Positions 9,401 to 15,896 of a stretch of 64,000 bases of DNA are shown here, piece after piece. The DNA is taken from positions 744,001 through 808,000 of the forward strand of contig NZ_SRRT01000001.1 in the NCBI RefSeq assembly GCF_004784475.1, written 5' to 3'. Source of the stretch: Streptomyces bauhiniae (lineage in GTDB: Bacteria; Actinomycetota; Actinomycetes; Streptomycetales; Streptomycetaceae). Numbering within the stretch: the first letter of the stretch is position 1; each line of letters starts with the position of its first letter. The notes under the pieces were generated by a model. The model did not search any database. It was given only the letters and a program-made list of their open reading frames with translations, and was not told the DNA's origin. The translations under genes were made by a program, and so were the position numbers.

Positions 9401-9787
9401 GGGCTGGCCGCGGCCGAGGCGGACGACCCGCTGCTGGCCGCGCGCTGCTCGCTGGAGCTGGGACAGGCGCAGTACGAGGCGTACCGGAGCCTGGCCCGGC
9501 CGACCCGGCTGGACGACGCGGTGGACGCCTTCCGGGCGGCGGCCGAGTCGGCGCGGGAGGCCGAGGCGGCGGCCGAGTCGGACCGCGACCGCCGGATCGC
9601 CGTCGAACTGGGCGCGCAGGCGCACCACTGGCGGGGTATGTCCTATGAGGCGGCCACCCGGCCGCGCGCGGCCCGCGACGCGTACCGCGCGGCCCGCGCC
9701 GAGTGGGCGCGGCTGCCCGAGGACAGCCTCGGCACCGGCGCCCCCACCGCCGAGGACACCGCCGGCCGGCTCGCCGGACTCGGCTGA
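6497..9787 (+). CDS. SAV_2336-type vWA protein with helical repeats
   Basis: 1096 aa. A short helical N-terminus (LAELVLQLRGAGLEPD, typical of SAV_2336 N-terminal proteins) and a proline-rich linker lead to a vWA-like domain from about 165. Its metal site is degenerate: LDAAPSM at 184-190 keeps Asp and the second Ser of DxSxS but has Ala at the first. About 340-560 is a further unassigned domain; 600-1090 is Ala/Arg/Leu-rich helical repeat resembling TPR. It is the third component of the trypsin-MoxR-vWA set, probably a scaffold or sensor. GTP or other ligand binding cannot be judged from sequence. Confidence 0.85.
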   Translation: MPDAPARHGPDTPDPLAELVLQLRGAGLEPDVEGLSDALWLARWTGEREPSGAVERAREEPTPPPVSPPKPQLPPPPREPEALTPGPDRSVPLYPAPRDGQTRVGPGTRLTALPVGVPTAPALPSTLELQRALRPLQAYRSAAPPLRRELDETATAELSAQAGGLILPVYREVRRGDARLQLVLDAAPSMRVWDRLFAELEEVFAQLGAFGDIRIAHLHTGPDGEATVSASADPRGAPQHTVDRLSDPTGRRITLLVSDCAGPLWRSGGAHRLLHRLARLAPVAVLQPLPQRLWSRTRLPVTYGELTRGDTPGGTALRVRTPDGAPLVPPPGVLPVPVLPPEPVALGAWARLLAGAGAGPVPGAVGWVRADQQPVPQARAGRRPTPVERVSRFRSAASPAAGRLAVYLAAAPLCLPVMRLVQRTMLPGSGPAELAEVLLGGLVRRAGEDHGPDAGQWYEMEAEVREALLSTLGRDEALLVLKHCSEYIEQRFGKGGANFPALALAQLGGAAHPARGDETPVESRLFGAYPGDSGDATLVPQPFAEVAARVLERFMPLPEQFRLYGTRPGTAAGPRPTHPAVVRARTLLARFDADGMVQDVIDAVQLLRGATENERPAGADPELWAEYAHATLRLWEVQGGPALLAEAEAAAERAVAHPHAQRERAALARVLRAGATDRRRRGDRPAALDLLRRADREYAVACAAPDLEPAQALRLTLERVGALEAQWRLGGDSALLQGAVGMLEAFADFWPDRGHRPPELPLAHGRLLLRLADATNDPVQQRGYAAQAAGSLRDALAAGEDGGRELVLIRLDLVDALLRSGGDLAEAQERVDAALATTTGRALRAQLHVRTGRIGVARYADTGDPRELRDAAEAFARAAADTSREAAEYPDVLAEWGEVLLRRADAESGERAWEALAHAIRVLRDCRRETHTGSPHTAHRLLMLGRALIRRYRLRGDRVDLREAEHLFGLAAAEADDPLLAARCSLELGQAQYEAYRSLARPTRLDDAVDAFRAAAESAREAEAAAESDRDRRIAVELGAQAHHWRGMSYEAATRPRAARDAYRAARAEWARLPEDSLGTGAPTAEDTAGRLAGLG

Positions 9788-9823
9788 CCCGCACCACACC
9801 GAAGGGCACCACGGGAGGCAGCG

Positions 9824-10009
9824 ATGACCAGCGCGCGGGACGAGACACCCGTACCGGAGCACGGCGAGCCACTGCCCGACCTGCTCACCCTCGACCTGGA
9901 GGACCTGCGCACCCTGGACCACCCCGTGCTGCGCGAGGTCCTGGACACCCTCACCGAACGGGCGCGAAGGCCCGCCGAGATGCTCTGGGGCTTCAACAAC
10001 TGCCTCTGA
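9824..10009 (+). CDS. FxsA-like cyclophane RiPP precursor peptide
   Basis: 61 aa, preceded by GGGAGG at a good distance. The leader has the acidic/leucine pattern of FxsA precursors (LPDLLTLDLEDLRTLDHP). Canonical FxsA peptides end in Phe-x-Ser-x-x-COOH. This one ends W55-G-F57-N-N59-C-L61, so Asn replaces Ser at the third position. FxsB enzymes join the Phe ring to the side chain two residues later, and related three-residue cyclophane enzymes use aromatic-x-Asn motifs, so Phe57-Asn59 is the likely crosslink. The free C-terminal Cys-Leu is unusual. A radical SAM maturase and HExxH enzyme follow. Confidence 0.78.
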   Translation: MTSARDETPVPEHGEPLPDLLTLDLEDLRTLDHPVLREVLDTLTERARRPAEMLWGFNNCL

Positions 10010-10032
10010 TCCGCACGCTCTTGGTCACCCGA

Positions 10033-10057
10033 CGGCGGAAACCGGCAACATCCGCCG
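10033..10057 (+). promoter_or_regulatory. Hairpin between RiPP precursor and maturase genes
   Basis: A 7-bp perfect stem (CGGCGGA / TCCGCCG) with an 11-nt loop sits in the 137-bp gap between the precursor stop and the fxsB start. No U-tract follows. It could partially terminate or stabilise the transcript so that precursor outnumbers enzyme, as is common in RiPP operons (inference). Confidence 0.35.
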
Positions 10058-10146
10058 CCTTGCGTTTGACTGCGGGCCGCGACCGGGAACGCCCCCGAAC
10101 ACACGGGCGAACGAGCCGCGCCCGCATCGCGGTACGGGGGTACGGG

Positions 10147-11292
10147 ATGTCCGGGACGAGCGCCGCCCCGACGCGGGCGCGACCGCGCCCCTTCCGCCAG
10201 TTCATCGTCAAGGCGCACGGCCGCTGCAACCTCGCCTGCCGCTACTGCTACCTCTACGAGGGCCCCGACCACACCTGGCGCACCCGCCCCGCCGCCGCCC
10301 CCGCCGAGGTGCTCGACCGCACCGCCGACCGCATCGCCCGGCACGCCCGCGACCACGCCCTGACCGCGCTCTCCCTCGTCCTGCACGGCGGCGAACCCCT
10401 GCTGGCCGGCGCGGACACCCTGGCGCGCTTCACCGACACCGTCCGCGCCCGCGTACCCGAGGGCTGCGCCGTGCACGCCACCGTGCAGACCAACGCCACC
10501 CTGCTCACCCATGACCGGGTGGCCGTCCTCGCCCGGCACGGCATCCGCGTCGGCATCAGCCTCGACGGCGGGAACGCCGCCCTCAACCACCGGCGCGTCG
10601 ACCATGCCGGACGCCCCTCCTGGGCCGCCGCCGAGCGCGGCGCCCGCCTGGTCGCCGACCACTTCCCCGAGGCGTACGCGGGCATCCTCACCGTGGCCGA
10701 CCCCACCACCGACCCCGTCGGGACGTACGAGTCCCTGCTCGCCCTCCGCCCGCCCGCGCTCGACCTGCTGCTGCCCCACGGCAACTGGTCGGCCCCGCCC
10801 CCGCATGCGGGCGAGTACGGCGACTGGCTGTGCCGCGTCTTCGACCGCTGGTGGTCGGCCGGGCGGCGCGAGACGCGGGTACGGCTCTTCGAGGAGTGCC
10901 TCGCCCTGCTGCTCGGCCTGCCCGCCGCCACCGAGTCCCTGGGGCTCGCCCCCTTCGACGCCGTGGTCATCGAGACCGACGGCTCCATCGAACAGGTCGA
11001 CTCGCTGAAGTCGGCGTACGACGGCGCCGCCCAGACCGGGCTCGACGTGTTCCGGCACGACTTCGACCAGGCCCTCGCCCACCCCGGCGTCGCCACCCGG
11101 CAGGCCGGGCTCGCGGGGCTGGCCGGACGCTGCCGGGCCTGCCCGCTGGTCGCGGTGTGCGGGGGCGGGCACTACGCGCACCGGTACCGCGCCGGAGGCG
11201 GCTTCGCCAACCCGTCGGTGTACTGCGCCGACCTCCAGCGCTTCATCCGGCACGTGGCGGCGCGGCTCGCCGAGGAAGGAGGCACCCCGTGA
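10147..11292 (+). CDS. fxsB: FxsB-type radical SAM/SPASM cyclophane maturase
   Basis: 381 aa from ATG 10147; upstream in-frame sequence is a chance extension. The radical SAM cluster motif CxxxCxxC is C27-C31-C34 (CNLACRYC), next to FRQFIVKAHGR and LHGGEPLLAG, which match FxsB enzymes. The last 60 residues have the SPASM-like cysteine cluster (CRACPLVAVCGGGHY, then SVYC) for auxiliary Fe-S clusters. FxsB enzymes link an aromatic ring carbon to the beta carbon of a residue two positions on in the precursor; the substrate is presumably the peptide encoded just upstream. The stop overlaps the next gene by 4 bp, implying coupling. Confidence 0.9.
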   Translation: MSGTSAAPTRARPRPFRQFIVKAHGRCNLACRYCYLYEGPDHTWRTRPAAAPAEVLDRTADRIARHARDHALTALSLVLHGGEPLLAGADTLARFTDTVRARVPEGCAVHATVQTNATLLTHDRVAVLARHGIRVGISLDGGNAALNHRRVDHAGRPSWAAAERGARLVADHFPEAYAGILTVADPTTDPVGTYESLLALRPPALDLLLPHGNWSAPPPHAGEYGDWLCRVFDRWWSAGRRETRVRLFEECLALLLGLPAATESLGLAPFDAVVIETDGSIEQVDSLKSAYDGAAQTGLDVFRHDFDQALAHPGVATRQAGLAGLAGRCRACPLVAVCGGGHYAHRYRAGGGFANPSVYCADLQRFIRHVAARLAEEGGTP

Positions 11293-12686
11293 CGGCACCG
11301 CCGGCCCACGCCCTCGACGAACTCAGCCACACCGGGGGCGGCCCCGACACCCTCGCCCTCCTCGTCCGCGACCAGGACACCCGGCGCATGCTGCTGCTGC
11401 GCGCCGTCCTGGACGCCGCCGAGGGGGCCGACCCCGCCGACTGCCCGCCCGCCGCGAAGCGCCGGCTGCGCGAGGACTGGGCCCTGCTGGCCGAGGCCGA
11501 CCGCGCCGCCGACGGACCCCGCTCGCCCGCCCGGACCCGGCTCACCTACCCCTTCACCGGGCCCTGGGCCCGCCGCTGCCTGACCGCGCTGACCACACCC
11601 GACGGCACCGGCGAACTCCCGCTGGAACTGGCCTACTTCAGCGCCCTCGCCGCAGCCGCCGCCGCCCGCGCCGGCCTGCCGTTCGCCACCGAACTCACCG
11701 CCCGCGACGGCCTGCTCTGCCTGCCCTCCCTCGGTGTCCTGCGCACCGGACGGTCCGGCTCCGCCGCCATCGAGGTGCGGCACAAGAACGGCCGCCTGAC
11801 CCTGCGCCGACGCGGAGCCTCCGACGTCCACGTCCGGCTGGAGCAGGGCGTGGGCGCCTGGTCCGGCGCCCCCGCCTGGACCCCGGCCCACGCCCTGCCC
11901 GGCCTGCTGCCCGGCGCCGCCCCGGTCCCGCTGGACGACCTCGACCCGTACCGCACCCCGCCCCGCGACCCCGGACGGTTCGCGTTCAGCGGGCCCAGCG
12001 GGCCCGACCACGCCGAGCGCAAGCGCTGGCTGCAGGCGTGGTCCGGCACCGCGCAGGCGCTGCGCACCGGCGGCGAACAGCGGCTCACCGAGACCCTCGC
12101 CTTGCTGCGCTGCCTCGTCCCGCTCGCGCCCCCGCCCGGCTCGGACGGCCGGGGCAGCTCCAGCGGCACCCGGCGGGAGGCGTTCGGCGCGCTGCTCAGC
12201 ACCACCCCCGCCACCCCGACCGCGCTGGCCGCCACCCTCGTCCACGAGATGCAGCACACCAAACTCGCCGCCCTCGGCGAACTGGTGGAACTCCACCGCG
12301 CCGGACCCGAGGCCCGCTACTTCGCCCCCTGGCGCCCCGACCCGCGCCCCTACGACGGGCTGCTGCACGGCACCTACGCCCATCTCGCGCTGGCCGGCCA
12401 CTTCCAGCGCACCGCGCTCGCCGAGCCCGCCCGCCGCGAGGCCGCCTGGGCCGAACACGCCCGCTACCACGCCCAGGTCGCCGCCGCCCTGCCCGCGCTC
12501 GTCGCCTCACCCGACCTCACCCCGGCCGGACGCCGCTTCGTCGACGGCATGGCCGCCGCCCACGAACGGCTCTCCGCCCGCCCCGCACCACGGGGGCACA
12601 CGGCGCGCGCGCAGGCGTACGTCAAGGCGGTACGCACCCTCTGGGCGCAGCGACAGCCCCCCACGCCGCCGATCCCGAACGGGTGA
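11289..12686 (+). CDS. HExxH-motif peptide beta-hydroxylase-like protein
   Basis: 465 aa, GTG start overlapping the fxsB stop. The sole recognisable motif is H319-E320-M-Q-H323 within LVHEMQHTKL. Proteins with this motif beside radical SAM RiPP maturases belong to the HExxH domain family, some of which are Fe/2-oxoglutarate-dependent peptide beta-hydroxylases rather than proteases. The N-terminal 300 residues are Ala/Leu-rich helices without known motifs. In this operon it would act on the FxsA-like peptide, perhaps hydroxylating the cyclophane Asn or another core residue. A metalloprotease role remains possible. Confidence 0.8.
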   Translation: MTAPPAHALDELSHTGGGPDTLALLVRDQDTRRMLLLRAVLDAAEGADPADCPPAAKRRLREDWALLAEADRAADGPRSPARTRLTYPFTGPWARRCLTALTTPDGTGELPLELAYFSALAAAAAARAGLPFATELTARDGLLCLPSLGVLRTGRSGSAAIEVRHKNGRLTLRRRGASDVHVRLEQGVGAWSGAPAWTPAHALPGLLPGAAPVPLDDLDPYRTPPRDPGRFAFSGPSGPDHAERKRWLQAWSGTAQALRTGGEQRLTETLALLRCLVPLAPPPGSDGRGSSSGTRREAFGALLSTTPATPTALAATLVHEMQHTKLAALGELVELHRAGPEARYFAPWRPDPRPYDGLLHGTYAHLALAGHFQRTALAEPARREAAWAEHARYHAQVAAALPALVASPDLTPAGRRFVDGMAAAHERLSARPAPRGHTARAQAYVKAVRTLWAQRQPPTPPIPNG

Positions 12687-12815
12687 AATGCCGACTTCGC
12701 ACCCCCCGCTGCGCGAAGATCGGCCCACCGAGGCGTTCGGCTCCGGCGGTCGCCGTACTCCCCAGGGCCGCGCCGAGGTTCTACGATTTCCTGTCTACGT
12801 GCTGGAGGCCGCCGC

Positions 12816-15800
12816 ATGTCTGAATCCCGTACGCCGGCACCGAGCGGGAACGGAACCGCGAGGCAGACCGTCACCATCAGCTTCGCCGGGTTCAACCGCG
12901 CCTGGGCCGCCTGGATCGGGGACCGGCTGGAGCGGCGCGGCCTCCGCGTGGTCTACCTGCGCTGGGACGCGCCCCCGGACCAGCCCCTCACCGACCTGCT
13001 GCGCGACCTCACCCTCGCCGAGGGCCGCACCCTGATCGTGGTCAGCGAGTGGTACTTCCAGCTCGGCCCGCGCACCCACGACGAGTGGAACGCGGCCCTG
13101 CGCGAAGTGGTGGGGGCCGATCCGGGCCGGTTCGCCGCCGTCTCCGTCACCAACGCGCCGCTGCCCTCCGCCGTCGCCGCGCTCGCCCCCGTCGACCTCA
13201 CCAACATGGGCGCCGACGAGGCCGAACGGCGCCTGCTGGACCGCCTCGACCTGCCCCACGACACCCGCCCGGCCGGCGACCCGGCCCGCCCCGCGCCCCG
13301 CTTCCCGGCCGCCATGCCCGACGTGTGGGGCGGGGTGCCGCGCCGCAACACCCGCTTCACCGGCCGCGAACCGCTGCTCAACGACGCCTACCACCTGCTC
13401 CAGGGCAGCGACCCCGGCGCGGGCGTCCTCACCCTGCACGGCATGTCCGGCGTCGGCAAGACCCAGCTCGCCGCCGAGTACGTCTACCGCTTCGGCTCCG
13501 AGTACGACGTGGTGTGGTGGGTCAACGCCGAGAAACGCGTCAGCTACCGCCGCCTCCTCGCCGAACTCGCCCCCAAACTCGGCCTGTCCACCGGCGCCGA
13601 GTACGGCGAGCGGCTCCGCGCCGTCCGGGACGCGCTGCGCCGGGGCACCCCGTACTCCCGCTGGCTGCTCGTGCTGGACGGCGCCGACGAACCCGACCAG
13701 ATCTGGGACCTCGTGCCCACCGGCCCCGGCCACGTCCTCATCACCTCCCGCAACCCCGAGTGGGGCGAGCACAACAGCAAGCTGCTCGAAGTCCCCGTCT
13801 ACGGCCGTGACGAGTCGGTCGCCTTCATCCGCCGCCGCGCGCCCCGGCTCACGGAACCCGACGCCGACCAGCTCGCCCAGGCACTGGAGGACCTGCCGCT
13901 GCTGCTCGACCAGACCGCGGGCTGGCTCAACGACTCCGACCTCTCGGTGGAGGAGTACATCGCCCTGCTGGACGGCGGGATCGACCAGGACGTGGTCAAG
14001 GTGTCCGCGGACTTCCCGCTCGCCTTCCAGACGGCCTGGTCGATACTGCTGAACAAGCTCCGCGAGACCGTCCCCGAGTCCGTCGACCTGCTGCGGCTGT
14101 GCACCTTCTTCGCCCCCGGCTTCATCCCGGTCCGGCTGCTGAAGGAGATGAACCACGACGACCTGCCCGAACAGCTCGCCGGGCTGCTGGACGACCCGCT
14201 GCTGTGGAACAAGGCCGTCAACCAGCTCCGCCAGTACTCCGTGGTCCGGCTGGAGTCGCACGAGGCCATGCTGGACGAGGCCGTCGCCTCCGGCGAGTCG
14301 GTGTACCTGCACCGGATGGTCCACCAGATCGTGCACAAGGACATGCCCGAGGCCGACCGGAAAGAGTTCATCGAGGTGGTCCGCCGCGCCCTCGCCGAGG
14401 CCGACCCCGGCCGCCCCACCGACACCCGCAACTGGGACGCGTACGCCGAGATCGTCCCGCACCTGAAGTACGCCGACGTGCTGCGCAGCAAGGACCGCCG
14501 GGTGCAGGGGCTGGTGCTCAACTGCCTGCGGTACATGCTGTTCGCGGGGGAGTACACCGCCGGCGTCAACCTCGGCGGGCGCGCCCTCGCCACCTGGCGC
14601 GAGCTGCTCGGCGCGTCCCACCCGCGCGTCTGGGAGGTGACGTACCACTACGCCAACCTGCTGCGCTCGGCCGGCCGCTTCCAGGAGACCGAGGCCATCG
14701 ACCGGGCCGCCCGCGAGCAACTCCTCGCCGAACGCGGCGAGCACGACCTCGACCACCTCAGGATGGCCGGCGGACTCGCCGCCGACCTGCGCGAACTCGG
14801 CCAGTACGACGCCGCGCTGGAACTCGACGAATGGCTCTACCCCACCTACCGCGAGCTGTTCGGCGAGCACGATTCGCGCACCCTCAACGCCCAGAACAAC
14901 CTCGGCTTCACCCTGCGCCTCCTCGGCCGCTACGAAGAGGCCCGAGGCTTCGACACCCGCACCCTGGAGGCCCGCCGCCAGCTCCTCAAGGGGCGCCACC
15001 CCTGGACCCTGTTCTCCGAGGTCTCCTACGCGGTCGACCTGCGCCTGCTGGGCCGCTACGCCGAGGCCGAGTCCATCCAGGCCAAGAACGTCCGCGAGTA
15101 CCGCATCGTCATGGGCCCGGACAACCAGAACACCCTGCGCGCCGAGCACAACCTCGCCCTGTGCCGGCTGCGCGGCGGCGACCGGGCCGGGGCGGGCGAA
15201 CTGCTCACCCGCGTCCTGGAGGGGCTGGAGCGCAAGCTCGGGGACAGCCACACGCACACCCTGGCCGCCGCCGTCAGCCAGAGCTGCTTCGCCCGCGAGC
15301 ACGGCGACATCGACCAGGCCCGCGAGGCCAGCGAATCCGTCCTCGCGCGCTACGAACTGCTGCTGCCCGAGGGCCACCCCTTCATCATCGGCGCCCGCGC
15401 CAACCACGCGCTGGTGCTGCGCAGCGTCGGCGAACGCGACCACGCCCACGTACTGAGCGAGCAGAGCCTCGCCGACATGACCGCCGCGCTGGGGGAGACG
15501 CACCCGTACGCGCTGGGCTGCGCCGTCAACGCGGCCGCGCTGCGCAACCTGGTCGGGGACACCGAGGCCGCCGCCGACCTCAGCCGGCTCACCATCCTGC
15601 GCGCCACCGACACCCTCGGCCGCACCCACCCCCTCACCCTGACCGCGCGGGTCGCCTACGCGGCCGACCTGCGGGCCCTGCGCGACCGCCAGCAGGCGGA
15701 GAAGGTCGAGCAGGAGGCCCTGGCCGACCTCGTCGCCACCCTCGGCCCCCAGCACGTCCACACCATCTCCGCCCGCTCCCGCAACCGCCCGTACTGGGAC

Positions 15801-15821
15801 TTCGAGCCGCAGGCGAGCTGA
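12816..15821 (+). CDS. TIR/NB-ARC/TPR STAND protein of the FxSxx system (FxsT-like)
   Basis: 1001 aa. Residues 18-150 are TIR-like (TVTISFAGFNRAWAAWIGDRL; THDEWNAAL near the usual catalytic Glu). Next is an NB-ARC NTPase with P-loop GMSGVGKT at about 209-216, a Walker B-like LLVLDGADEP, and a winged-helix region. From about 570 to the end are tetratricopeptide-type repeats with RTLNAQNNLGF / HTLAAAVSQS / HPYALGCAVN patterns. FxsA/FxsB loci typically encode a protein of this architecture. By analogy with STAND NLR-like immunity proteins the TPRs would sense a signal and the TIR act as effector, possibly NAD-consuming. It is separated by 129 bp from the HExxH gene. Confidence 0.88.
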   Translation: MSESRTPAPSGNGTARQTVTISFAGFNRAWAAWIGDRLERRGLRVVYLRWDAPPDQPLTDLLRDLTLAEGRTLIVVSEWYFQLGPRTHDEWNAALREVVGADPGRFAAVSVTNAPLPSAVAALAPVDLTNMGADEAERRLLDRLDLPHDTRPAGDPARPAPRFPAAMPDVWGGVPRRNTRFTGREPLLNDAYHLLQGSDPGAGVLTLHGMSGVGKTQLAAEYVYRFGSEYDVVWWVNAEKRVSYRRLLAELAPKLGLSTGAEYGERLRAVRDALRRGTPYSRWLLVLDGADEPDQIWDLVPTGPGHVLITSRNPEWGEHNSKLLEVPVYGRDESVAFIRRRAPRLTEPDADQLAQALEDLPLLLDQTAGWLNDSDLSVEEYIALLDGGIDQDVVKVSADFPLAFQTAWSILLNKLRETVPESVDLLRLCTFFAPGFIPVRLLKEMNHDDLPEQLAGLLDDPLLWNKAVNQLRQYSVVRLESHEAMLDEAVASGESVYLHRMVHQIVHKDMPEADRKEFIEVVRRALAEADPGRPTDTRNWDAYAEIVPHLKYADVLRSKDRRVQGLVLNCLRYMLFAGEYTAGVNLGGRALATWRELLGASHPRVWEVTYHYANLLRSAGRFQETEAIDRAAREQLLAERGEHDLDHLRMAGGLAADLRELGQYDAALELDEWLYPTYRELFGEHDSRTLNAQNNLGFTLRLLGRYEEARGFDTRTLEARRQLLKGRHPWTLFSEVSYAVDLRLLGRYAEAESIQAKNVREYRIVMGPDNQNTLRAEHNLALCRLRGGDRAGAGELLTRVLEGLERKLGDSHTHTLAAAVSQSCFAREHGDIDQAREASESVLARYELLLPEGHPFIIGARANHALVLRSVGERDHAHVLSEQSLADMTAALGETHPYALGCAVNAAALRNLVGDTEAAADLSRLTILRATDTLGRTHPLTLTARVAYAADLRALRDRQQAEKVEQEALADLVATLGPQHVHTISARSRNRPYWDFEPQAS

Positions 15822-15830
15822 GAGCACGGA

Positions 15831-15873
15831 AAAGGCCCGGCCCCCCGGATCAGATCCAGGGGGCCGGGCCCTT
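15831..15873. terminator. Bidirectional terminator between FxsT-like gene and kgd
   Basis: A 12-bp GC stem (GGCCCGGCCCCC / GGGGGCCGGGCC), flanked by AAAA on the left and CTT on the right, lies between convergent genes. Confidence 0.75.
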
Positions 15874-15896
15874 GTGCATCGCTCAGTGAGCCGGGG

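Noticed and set aside
12795..15827. 1010-codon minus-strand frame opposite the TIR/NB-ARC gene
   Set aside because: Same antisense effect; no motif, and the sense strand has TIR, P-loop and TPR.
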